Source: Leifsonia shinshuensis (GTDB taxonomy: Bacteria > Actinomycetota > Actinomycetes > Actinomycetales > Microbacteriaceae). Taken from it: 64,000 bases of DNA. Numbering within the stretch: position 1 is the first letter of the stretch; every line of letters begins with the position of its first letter. Of the stretch, positions 51,799 to 59,317 are shown in pieces. The DNA lies in the NCBI RefSeq assembly GCF_022606355.1, contig NZ_JAHHZQ010000002.1, positions 1-64,000 of the forward strand. The letters run 5' to 3'. A program made the translations under genes and the position numbers. The notes under the pieces were generated by a model that worked only from the letters and a program-made list of their open reading frames with translations, did not search any database and was not told the origin of the DNA.

Positions 51799-53643
51799 TT
51801 ACGCGCCCCTCGGCGCGGGTGCGGCGGGCGCGGCGGCCGCAACTGCGGGCGCGGCCACGGCGCGTGCGAACTCAGCGACCAGCTCCCCGAGCACCATTCG
51901 CACCCGGTCCGGGTCGGCCTTGGTGACCGAGCGGTCGGCGGTGAGGAGGCCGTTGAGCTCGTCCTCCACATCGGCGACCTGCGTGTAGACGATCGCGGAC
52001 AGCCCGCGCGGGATCGCCGGGAGGACTTCGGTGCGGTGGAGGTGCTCGAACGCCGCCGTCAGGGCCTCCGGGTTCGGCAGCTTGCGGTAGCCGAACTCCC
52101 GGTCGCTGTGGCCGTGGCCGGCGATCCGCAGACTGTACCCGCCGTACTCGGAGACCACCACCGCCCGGCCGTCGCGCCCCCACGCCCTGCGCGGACGGAT
52201 CGGCCGGGAGTACACGTGGAGGCTGCGCAGGTCTCCCCCACCCTGGTCGTGCCAGCCGCTGGCGTGGTCGATGATGCGGTCCGGGTCCAGAGCGCGGAGG
52301 CGGTCGACCGCGTCGAGCGCGTCGAACTGACCCCAGCCCTCGTTGAAGGGCACCCAGCACACGATCGACGGTGACGGCGACAGCAACGCGACAGTCCGCT
52401 CCAGTTCGTCGCGGAACTCCGCACGGCCCTCCGCGTCCTGTCGCCCGAACGCGCGATGCCGGCGGTCGTCGAGCCGAAGAGGCGTGAGCACCGGGGCTGT
52501 GATGACGACGGGGTTGTACCGGCGTCCGCCGTTGACGAGGTCCTGCCAGACCAGCATCCCGAGCCGGTCGCAGTGGTGGTACCAGCGCAGCGGCTCGACC
52601 TTGATGTGCTTGCGCAGCATCGTGAAGCCGAGATCTTTCATCGCCTGGATGTCACGCACGAACGCGTCGTCGGACGGCGGCGTGTACAGGCCGTCCGGCC
52701 AGTACCCCTGGTCGAGGACGCCGGCGTGGAAGTAGGGCTCGCCGTTCAGCAGAAGCCTCGGGAGGCCGTTCGCATCGGGCGCGACGCCGACGGTGCGCAT
52801 GCCGGTGTAGCTGCGGACGACATCGTCGCCCACGACCACCGTCACGTCGTAGAGGTACGGGTCCTCCGGTGTCCAGAGCCGCGGTTCGGGGACGGGGACG
52901 GCGACCGGCTCTCCGGCGATCGCGGTGGCACGCGCGACGACGACGCCGTCCGCGGCGACCTCGATGCGGGCGTCGAGCGACCCGGCAGCCCACCCCACCG
53001 CTTCCACGGTCACCTCGATCGCGCCTTCGGCCGGCAGCGTCCGGTACGCGATCCGCTCGACCCGGACCTCGGGCACCGCCTCCAGCCAGACGCTCTGCCA
53101 GATACCGGACTGCGGGGTGTACCAGATCCCGCCCGGCCGCAGCGATTGCTTGCCGCGTGAGCGGAACCCTGCGTCGCTCTCGTCACGCACCGCCACGACC
53201 AGCTCGTGCGGCCTCCCGTCGCCGAGGCTCTCGGTGACGTCGACGACGAACGGCCAGTAGCCTCCTCTGTTCGCACCGACGACCACGCCGTCGACCAGCA
53301 CTTCGCAGTCCTGATCGACCGCGCCGAAGTGCAGCAGCACGCGCTGCCCGTCCGCGACGAACCCCGCGGGGAGGGCGACGGTGCGGCGGTACCACAGGGT
53401 CTCCCCCGGCAGCAGCCGGCGGCGCACTCCGGACAGCGCGGCCTCGGGCGAGTACGGCACGAGGATGCCGCCGTCCCACACCGCGGGCGGCGTGACTCCT
53501 CCGGTCATGGTCGGCCGGATCGCGTAGTCCCAGCGCCCGTTCAGCGGGAGGTAGCTGTCGCGCACCAGCTGGGGCCGCGGGTACTCGGGCAGCGGGATGG
53601 GATCGGCGCTCGAGTCTCTGTCGGCGGGTCGGTCTGCGGCCAC
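51799..53643 (-). CDS. Glycoside hydrolase family 2 protein (locus III)
   Basis: A 614-residue GH2 enzyme. The GTG at 53643 is chosen because GGAGG lies 6 nt upstream. Domain order is jelly roll, Ig-like, TIM barrel. Acid/base E435 lies in VPFNEGWG and nucleophile E499 in VVSEYGG. It belongs to the same subgroup as the locus II enzyme (shared start layout PRPQLVR, GKQ, GIWQ, VWLEAVP) but differs in the barrel. A C-terminal Ala/Pro tail is extra. The operator at 53661 is 18 nt upstream, placing it in regulon III. Cytoplasmic; linkage specificity open. Confidence 0.9.
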   Translation of the reverse strand: MAADRPADRDSSADPIPLPEYPRPQLVRDSYLPLNGRWDYAIRPTMTGGVTPPAVWDGGILVPYSPEAALSGVRRRLLPGETLWYRRTVALPAGFVADGQRVLLHFGAVDQDCEVLVDGVVVGANRGGYWPFVVDVTESLGDGRPHELVVAVRDESDAGFRSRGKQSLRPGGIWYTPQSGIWQSVWLEAVPEVRVERIAYRTLPAEGAIEVTVEAVGWAAGSLDARIEVAADGVVVARATAIAGEPVAVPVPEPRLWTPEDPYLYDVTVVVGDDVVRSYTGMRTVGVAPDANGLPRLLLNGEPYFHAGVLDQGYWPDGLYTPPSDDAFVRDIQAMKDLGFTMLRKHIKVEPLRWYHHCDRLGMLVWQDLVNGGRRYNPVVITAPVLTPLRLDDRRHRAFGRQDAEGRAEFRDELERTVALLSPSPSIVCWVPFNEGWGQFDALDAVDRLRALDPDRIIDHASGWHDQGGGDLRSLHVYSRPIRPRRAWGRDGRAVVVSEYGGYSLRIAGHGHSDREFGYRKLPNPEALTAAFEHLHRTEVLPAIPRGLSAIVYTQVADVEDELNGLLTADRSVTKADPDRVRMVLGELVAEFARAVAAPAVAAAAPAAPAPRGA

Positions 53644-53660
53644 GCGGGTCCTCCTGAATG

Positions 53661-53674
53661 TTGCAACGTTGAAA
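53661..53674. promoter_or_regulatory. LacI-type operator upstream of GH2 (locus III)
   Basis: TTGCAACGTTGAAA shares the TTGCAACGTTG half with O2 at 50090. It lies 18-31 nt upstream of the GH2 GTG and downstream of the third DUF2804 gene. Confidence 0.78.
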
Positions 53675-53736
53675 CAAGGCCCAATGTACAGGTCCGGCAA
53701 CGCTTCACCAAGCGGGGATCACGGGCCACGCCCGAC

Positions 53737-54738
53737 TCACCACCGGTTGTGCACGTCCTCCGCCCATCCCTCCAGCCCGTCGACGATGATCCACTCGCCG
53801 TCGTCGGTCTGCACCCGGCCCGTGAACGAACCGAAACACTGATGGGTCGTCGAGCGGACGACCAGCAGGTTCACGTGGGCGTACCGGTCATAGAACGGCG
53901 TGAAGCGGAGGTCGACCCGATCGGTGATCATCCGCCACGGCCGCATCCAGTCGGCGCGGTCGAACTCCCACTCGAGCGCGCCGGGGATCTTGTGCAGGCG
54001 GCCGTCGACGGTGAACCCGGTGTGCGACAGGCCGTTGAGCAGCCCGCGCGGGCCGCCGCCTCCGAGGTTGATCCCGATGCGTCTGCCACCGACCTCGCCG
54101 ACCGCCGCGCCCCAGTTCCAGTCGGTGCGGTAGAGCCCGCGCGACCGGGCGTGGTCCAGCACCGCGAACCCGGTCGCGTCGTGCACCGCGCCGTCGACCG
54201 TGATTGTCCCGGTCGTCGGCCGGTCGACGTCCTTCACGGTGTAGTCGACCAGCCGCCGGCTGTGCGGCGACGCGATCCCGAGGGCCTCGTGCCCCGACCG
54301 GATCCAGGCCGTCACCTCCACCCGCACCCGATCGCTCTGAGCACTCAGGGCCGTGCCGGCCTCGCCGTCCTCGAAGCGCAGCGACAGACCCCGCCCGCGG
54401 GACTCGTTCACGCCGGCCCCGTGGGTGCCGGTCAGCTGGAGGCCGCGGCCGAGCGGCCCGATCTCGAAACTGTCGATCGCGGTCAGCGTCGCCCGGTCGA
54501 GCACCCACAGCTGGCGGACGTTCGCGAAGTCGAGGCCGGCCATCGTGAGCGCGACGATGTGCGTCGGCGTGATGATGCCCCAGTACTCCCAGCGCTTGTT
54601 GCGCCCCCAGCCGTACGCGCCACGGCCGATCCGGTCGGTGTCGTGCAGCTGGCGCCTCGTCCAGCCGGTGGAGGCCGGGTCGAGGCGTCCGTCCGGCCGC
54701 ACGAGCCGGACCGGCTCGGTGATCTCGCGCCCGATCAT
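53737..54738 (-). CDS. DUF2804 family protein, copy 3
   Basis: A 333-residue DUF2804 paralogue, the most divergent of the three. Conserved parts are STGWTRRQLHDT, GWGRNKRWEYW, VLDHARSRGLYRTDWNWGAAVG, DGRLHK and HQCFGSFTG. The PWSDRRFQYT site has become SPHSRRLVDYTVKD, and the GGxWTDGT loop has become GGGGPRGLLNGLSHT. ATG 54738 has AAGGAGGGG upstream. It lies 93 nt upstream of the GH2 gene on the same strand. The changes suggest altered specificity or a lost activity. Confidence 0.83.
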   Translation of the reverse strand: MIGREITEPVRLVRPDGRLDPASTGWTRRQLHDTDRIGRGAYGWGRNKRWEYWGIITPTHIVALTMAGLDFANVRQLWVLDRATLTAIDSFEIGPLGRGLQLTGTHGAGVNESRGRGLSLRFEDGEAGTALSAQSDRVRVEVTAWIRSGHEALGIASPHSRRLVDYTVKDVDRPTTGTITVDGAVHDATGFAVLDHARSRGLYRTDWNWGAAVGEVGGRRIGINLGGGGPRGLLNGLSHTGFTVDGRLHKIPGALEWEFDRADWMRPWRMITDRVDLRFTPFYDRYAHVNLLVVRSTTHQCFGSFTGRVQTDDGEWIIVDGLEGWAEDVHNRW

Positions 54739-54842
54739 CGGACCCCTCCTTGTCGGCACCTGCGCCTCCACGGCGACGCAGCAGAGGATATCGCGCCGAA
54801 TCGGGCAGTCACGCCGGCGCGCCACCGGCCTACTGTGTGGAC

Positions 54843-55043
54843 ATGAAGTCGAGCCTGCCCTTCGTCATCCCCGGCGTGATCCTCGCCGTCCTCGGCCTGG
54901 TCTGGCTGCTGCAGGGGGTCGACGTTCTGGGCGGCTCCGCGATGAGCGGTTCCCCGCTGTGGGCGACCGTCGGGCCGATCGTGCTGGTCGTCGGGCTGGC
55001 GTTGATCGTGATCGGGGTCGTGCGGAGGCGACGGGCGCGGTAG
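54843..55043 (+). CDS. Small two-helix membrane protein, 66 aa
   Basis: ATG 54843 opens a short protein with two hydrophobic helices (FVIPGVILAVLGLVWLLQGV and ATVGPIVLVVGLALIVIGVV) separated by a Gly/Ser loop, ending in an Arg-rich tail (RRRRAR). Similar small proteins are common in actinobacteria, without known function. Confidence 0.75.
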   Translation: MKSSLPFVIPGVILAVLGLVWLLQGVDVLGGSAMSGSPLWATVGPIVLVVGLALIVIGVVRRRRAR

Positions 55044-55069
55044 CGGCGCCCGCCCGGCGGGAAGGCTCC

Positions 55070-55762
55070 CTAGAAGATCAGCAGCCCCGCGAGATAGCTG
55101 ACGCCGAGGGTGCCGATGCCGACCGTGAGCGAGCGCGCGACGGTTCGCAGCACTCCCGTACGGCCGGTGCGGGCGCTGACGATGGAGGTCAGCACGAGCG
55201 AGGCGATGACCGCGAACAGCACGGCCCAGGCCTCCACCTGGGACGGGACCAGCAGGGTGATCAGCAGCGGCACGAGCGCGCCGAGGACGAAGGCGAGGGA
55301 GGCCGCGACGCCGGCCCAGACCGGAGCCGCCCTGGACATCACCTCGCGGATCCCGTGCTCGGTCTCCAGCTGGGCGCCGAGCGCGTCCCTCGCGGTCAGC
55401 TGCTCGGCGACGAGCCGGGCCAGGTCGGTGCTCAGGCCTTTGGACTCGTAGTACCCGGCCAGCTCGAGCATCTCCTCGGCCGGGCTCAGTTCGAGCTGGG
55501 CCGCCTCCTCCCGGGCGACGCGCACTTGGGCATCCCGCTCTGCGGCCTCCTCCGACCACTTCGCGCCGCCGAGGCTGAGCGCTCCGGCGACGGTCGCGAC
55601 GATGGCGGCGGTCAGCAGGGTCGAATCACTGGCACCGGCACCCGCGAAACCCTCCAGCACACCGGCGGTGGCGATGATGCCGTCGTTGGCGTCCACCGTC
55701 CACGATCGCAAGGAAGCGGCGTCGGCCACCGCGGCGCGGAAGCGGATCAGTGCGCTGGGCAT
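55070..55762 (-). CDS. VIT1/CCC1-family transporter
   Basis: A 230-residue member of the vacuolar iron transporter family: VDANDGIIATAGVLEGFAGAGAS in the first helix, LSLGGAKWSEEAAERDAQ continuing into a cytoplasmic helical region rich in Glu (metal-binding in the family), and three C-terminal helices. It probably exports Fe2+ or Mn2+ from the cytoplasm. ATG 55762; convergent with the 66-residue gene. Confidence 0.87.
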   Translation of the reverse strand: MPSALIRFRAAVADAASLRSWTVDANDGIIATAGVLEGFAGAGASDSTLLTAAIVATVAGALSLGGAKWSEEAAERDAQVRVAREEAAQLELSPAEEMLELAGYYESKGLSTDLARLVAEQLTARDALGAQLETEHGIREVMSRAAPVWAGVAASLAFVLGALVPLLITLLVPSQVEAWAVLFAVIASLVLTSIVSARTGRTGVLRTVARSLTVGIGTLGVSYLAGLLIF

Positions 55763-55834
55763 GGCACATCGTCTCATGCGATGCGAACCCGCGGCCGGAT
55801 TGCCGGACGCCGACGAACGACTCGCTCCGCGACG

Positions 55835-56359
55835 CTACAGCTTGGGCATCTGCGGCCGCGTCCGCGGCCGCTTGATGACCGCGTCCGCCGTGGTGCCCGG
55901 GTCTTCGCGGAAGCCCGCCCACAGGTAGCTGTCCTTGATGATCTCCAGGACCGTCGACGCCTCCACGCGGTCGACGCCCTTGACCCGGCGCACCTTCTCG
56001 TTGAGCACGTTCGAAAGCTGAACGACGTCGTCGCAACGGATGTCGAGGATCATGTCGAACGCACCGACGGCGCTCGCGACGAAGGTGACCTCCGGGATGC
56101 GCACGAGCTGCTTGGCGACCGTCGCCACCGGGACCCCGACCACCGAGATCGACACGTGAACCTCCAGCGCGCCGAGCTTCGGGGCGTCGGGCATCCCGAC
56201 GACCTGCACGATTCCCGCCGCGGACAGGCGCCGGAACCGCGCACGCACGCTGGGCTCGGAGAGGCCGACATTGCGGCCGATGATCGCGAACGAGCGGCGG
56301 CCGTCGATGCGCAGCTGGTCGATGATCTTGCGGTCGATCGCGTCGATGTCCATGGGCAC
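55835..56359 (-). CDS. Lrp/AsnC-family regulator, copy 1
   Basis: A regulator of 172-174 residues: N-terminal winged helix (DAIDRKIIDQLRIDGRRSF, then VGLSEPSVRARFRRLSAAGIV) and a C-terminal RAM-type ligand domain. GTG 56359 has GGGAG 8 nt upstream and overlaps the previous gene's stop (TAGTG); ATG 56353 is the alternative. The tail (IKRPRTRPQMPKL) is basic. It is coupled to a second Lrp gene, so the two may form heteromers. Confidence 0.87.
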   Translation of the reverse strand: MPMDIDAIDRKIIDQLRIDGRRSFAIIGRNVGLSEPSVRARFRRLSAAGIVQVVGMPDAPKLGALEVHVSISVVGVPVATVAKQLVRIPEVTFVASAVGAFDMILDIRCDDVVQLSNVLNEKVRRVKGVDRVEASTVLEIIKDSYLWAGFREDPGTTADAVIKRPRTRPQMPKL

Positions 56360-56847
56360 TACGCCGTCTCCCGCCCGGCGCGCTGCCCCGCGCTCTGACC
56401 CGACTTGTCGCGCAGCCCCACCCACGAGTAGTCCTTGAACAGCTCCAGCAGCGCGAACTGGTCGATCTCACTGACCCCCGGGATGCGCCGTACGTCGTCG
56501 AGCAGCGTGACCAGCTGGTCGAGGTCGCGGCAGGTCGCCTCGATCAGCACGTCGCGGGAGCCGGTGCAGAGGGCGACATGGTTGACCATCGCCATCTCGG
56601 CGAGCGCCTTCGCCACCGACCGCGGCGAGTGGTCGCGCACGCCGATCCCGAGCCGCACCGACTGGTGGCCCAGCGTCAGCGGGTTGCAGAGCGCGACGAT
56701 CTTGAGGATGCCCGACTCCTGCAGCCGGGAGACACGACCGCGAACCGTCGCCTCGCTCACCTCGAGCTCGGCGGCGAGCTCGGTGTACGGGCGCCGGCCG
56801 TCGCGCATCAGGAGCTCGATCAGCGACCGGTCGGTCTGGTCGATCAT
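56359..56847 (-). CDS. Lrp/AsnC-family regulator, copy 2
   Basis: A 162-residue regulator with winged helix (MIDQTDRSLIELLMRDGRRPYTELAAELEVSEATVRGRVSRL) and a RAM domain (VRLGIGVRDHS...LCTGSRDVLIEATCRDLDQL). It shares the C-terminal layout of copy 1 (LLELFKDYSWVGLRD versus VLEIIKDSYLWAGFRE), so they are paralogues. It lies 31 nt downstream of the BKACE gene and probably senses an amino-acid-like compound handled by the cluster. Confidence 0.88.
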   Translation of the reverse strand: MIDQTDRSLIELLMRDGRRPYTELAAELEVSEATVRGRVSRLQESGILKIVALCNPLTLGHQSVRLGIGVRDHSPRSVAKALAEMAMVNHVALCTGSRDVLIEATCRDLDQLVTLLDDVRRIPGVSEIDQFALLELFKDYSWVGLRDKSGQSAGQRAGRETA

Positions 56848-56878
56848 CCGAAAAACCTACCTCGTGTAGCTGGGAGCG

Positions 56879-57613
56879 TCAGGCGGTGGGAACGGCCTCC
56901 AGGGCCAGCACGGCGCGCACCAGCTCCTCGTTGCCGGAGGCGAGCGAGCCGTCTTCGCGGGTCAGTCCATCCTCCAGGCCGATGCGGGTCTCGCAGCCGT
57001 CCTCGACCGCGGCGCGCACCACGGGCCAGACCGTGGCGTCGTACCCGTGGTAGAGCAGCGGTGCCGTCACCCCGCCTGCCCGGAGGGCCGCGGCCACCTC
57101 GCGGCACACGGCGACCGCCTCCTCCGGCGACTCGACCTCCGGCTCGATGAGGATGCGCACGTTGCGGTGCAGCGTCGGCGAGGCGAGCAGGGCGGGGACG
57201 TCGGCCATCGACCAGACCGCGCTCTCGAGCACCATGCCGCGTTCCAGCACCAGCTCTGCGGCTTCGGCCGCGCCGTCCTCGCTGAACGCGACGGAGGCGA
57301 AGTCGGGCAGCGCGTCGGCCGGCCAGGCGGCGACCAGCCGCATCCGCTCGGCGTGGCCGGAGCAGGTCCAGAGTCCTGTCGTCGTCCCGATCTCACCGTC
57401 GGGCGCGGCCGCCCGGAAGGCGCGGACCAGTTCTCCGATGTGCTCGGGCTCGATGGTCTGCCCGCCGTCCGCCGTGCGCGCATGGGCGTGGACGACCGTC
57501 GCACCCGCGGCCAGCGCTGCGGCTGCATCGCGGGCGATCTCGGTGGCGGTGAGTGGGACGCCAGGGAACTCGTCCGTGGTGCGTCCGCCGTTGATGGCGG
57601 CTTTGAGGAGCAT
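56879..57613 (-). CDS. BKACE family (beta-keto acid cleavage) enzyme
   Basis: A 244-residue member of the BKACE/DUF849 family, which condenses a beta-keto acid with acetyl-CoA and releases acetoacetate and an acyl-CoA. The zinc site HAHAR (H42, H44) and the opening KAAINGGRT are clear. It is shorter than typical members (about 270-310 residues), like a known small actinobacterial subgroup. Neighbours (RraA-like, amidase, polyamine-type importer) suggest catabolism of an amino- or amide-bearing acid. Confidence 0.83.
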   Translation of the reverse strand: MLLKAAINGGRTTDEFPGVPLTATEIARDAAAALAAGATVVHAHARTADGGQTIEPEHIGELVRAFRAAAPDGEIGTTTGLWTCSGHAERMRLVAAWPADALPDFASVAFSEDGAAEAAELVLERGMVLESAVWSMADVPALLASPTLHRNVRILIEPEVESPEEAVAVCREVAAALRAGGVTAPLLYHGYDATVWPVVRAAVEDGCETRIGLEDGLTREDGSLASGNEELVRAVLALEAVPTA

Positions 57614-57695
57614 CGGGGCCTTTCTGGTGAGCGAGGGTCGTTCGAGGGTGCAGGGTGGTACAAGGCGGCGCGTGCCGCGTTGTGCGAAGCGGAGG

Positions 57696-58364
57696 TCAGC
57701 GAGTGAGCGCCTGCACCGACGCGGTCGCGCCGGTGAGGTCGCCGAGTCGGCCGCCCGCGCGCAGCTCCTCGACGAGACCTGGCTCCTCCGCGTCGTCGGC
57801 GAGGGCGGTGTCGATCAGCGCCGCGAGCACGTGCGCCGGCGCGAAGAGCACGCCGTTCGCGTCGGCGAGGACGACATCCCCGGGGTTCACCACGACGCCG
57901 CCGACCACGACCGGCACGTTGAGGCCGCCCGCGTCGATGTCGTGCAGCTTGGTCGTCAGCATGCTGAGACCACGCGCGTAGACCGGCAGGCCGAGCCCGG
58001 CGATCTCGTCGATGTCGGTGGCCGAGCCGTCGACCACCGCCCCGGCAGCACCACGGATCACCAGCGCGGACGCGACGACCTCGCCGAGCGGGGCGTGCCG
58101 GACGTCGCCGCCGGTGTCGATCACGACGACGTCGCCCGGCTCGACCAGTCCGGCGGCGTGGTGCAGCATCGTCGAGTCGGTCGCCGTGGTGCGCACGGTG
58201 ACCGCGCGACCGACCACGCGGCGGGTGCCGGCGACGCGCACGATGCCCGGGTCGGCGAAACCCTCCTCCAGGTAGTGGCCCAGCGTCGGGAAGGAGACGC
58301 GCTCGAGCTTCTCGATGAGCTCGGAGGGCAGCGGTTCCGGCTCAGGGCCGATGGTGATGGGCAT
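57696..58364 (-). CDS. RraA/HMG-aldolase family protein
   Basis: A 222-residue protein of the RraA-like/4-hydroxy-4-methyl-2-oxoglutarate aldolase family. The landmark GDVVVIDTGGDVRHAPLGEVVASAL resembles the family's D/G-rich ligand site, and AAGAVVDGSATDIDEIAGLGLPVYARG carries the usual DGxxRD-like position (here DGSATD, without Arg). The missing Arg may mean a changed or lost aldolase activity. It probably acts as an aldolase or decarboxylase in the same pathway as the BKACE enzyme. Confidence 0.8.
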   Translation of the reverse strand: MPITIGPEPEPLPSELIEKLERVSFPTLGHYLEEGFADPGIVRVAGTRRVVGRAVTVRTTATDSTMLHHAAGLVEPGDVVVIDTGGDVRHAPLGEVVASALVIRGAAGAVVDGSATDIDEIAGLGLPVYARGLSMLTTKLHDIDAGGLNVPVVVGGVVVNPGDVVLADANGVLFAPAHVLAALIDTALADDAEEPGLVEELRAGGRLGDLTGATASVQALTR

Positions 58365-58433
58365 AGCGGTACCTCGGTATCGGTGCGGGGTGGATACGGG
58401 GGGTCTTCTGAACGACGGCCGGCGGCCGGCCGC

Positions 58434-59228
58434 TCAGAGCTCGATGGTCGTGTTCAGGCGGCGGTTCTCCAGCACGGGGAGCACCGCCCGGACCTCCTCG
58501 GTGCGGCGCTGCGACAGCGTCGTGATCGCGAGGCCGTAGGTCTCGCCGCCGAGCTGGGAGCGGACGATGCCGAACGGGTCCACGATCATGCTCTGCCCGA
58601 TGCACTCCGGGGAGGCTGAGCCGGCGGCGACCAGCCACGCGGTCGACTCGATCGCGCGGGCCCGCAGCAGGGTCCGCCAGTGGTCCTCCTTCATCGCGCC
58701 CGAGACCCAGGCCGCGGAGACCGAGAGCAGATCGGCGCCGTGGTCGATCAGGTTGCGCGTGAGCTCGGGGAACCGCAGGTCGTAGCAGTTGACCAGCCCG
58801 ACCATCGTGCCGGCCAGCTCGACCACGACGGGGTTCGCGTCTCCGGGGGTGACGTAGTCGGACTCCCGGTACAGGAAGGCGTCGTAGAGGTGGAGCTTGC
58901 GGTAGCGCGCCGCTTCCTTGCCGTCCTCGTCGATCGCGACGATGGTGTTGTACGGGCGGTCGGTGTCCGTGCCTTCGTACCCGGCCGCGATGATCGCCAT
59001 GCGGTGCTGCCGGGCGAGGCCGGAGACGAACTCCACGAAGCCGGGCCACTCGGCGCGGGCCAGCTCGCCGAGCGGAGCCTCCAGACCGTCCGCGAGCAGC
59101 ATGGCCTCCTCGGGGAGGACGAGGAGCTCGACGCCTTCGGCCGACGCCTCCTCCACGAGGGTCTCGATGGTGCGGCGGTTGACGGACGGGTCGGTGGTGG
59201 GAGCGAGCTGCCCTGCGGCGACCTTCAT
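58434..59228 (-). CDS. Nitrilase-superfamily amidase
   Basis: A 264-residue C-N hydrolase. The catalytic triad is E40 (LPEEAM), K111 (YRKLHLYDAF) and C148 (NCYDLRFPE). These sequences resemble the deaminated-glutathione amidase/omega-amidase branch, enzymes that hydrolyse small amides. ATG 59228 follows GAAAGGACC. It stands between the importer genes and the RraA/BKACE genes, so an imported amide may be its substrate. Confidence 0.9.
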   Translation of the reverse strand: MKVAAGQLAPTTDPSVNRRTIETLVEEASAEGVELLVLPEEAMLLADGLEAPLGELARAEWPGFVEFVSGLARQHRMAIIAAGYEGTDTDRPYNTIVAIDEDGKEAARYRKLHLYDAFLYRESDYVTPGDANPVVVELAGTMVGLVNCYDLRFPELTRNLIDHGADLLSVSAAWVSGAMKEDHWRTLLRARAIESTAWLVAAGSASPECIGQSMIVDPFGIVRSQLGGETYGLAITTLSQRRTEEVRAVLPVLENRRLNTTIEL

Positions 59229-59242
59229 TGCGGTCCTTTCGT

Positions 59243-59312
59243 GCGATCGGGGATCGGGAGGCGATCGGGAATCAAGAGGCGATCGGGAATCAGGTGATCG
59301 GGTTCAGGCGAT
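59243..59312. repeat. Short GATCGGGAATCA tandem repeat
   Basis: About four degenerate units of 14-18 bp (GGCGATCGGGAATCA, GGCGATCGGGAATCA, GGTGATCGGGTTCA, GGCGATCGGATTCA) fill the gap between the ATPase and amidase genes. It is a minisatellite-like stretch. Confidence 0.75.
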
Positions 59313-59317
59313 CGGAT

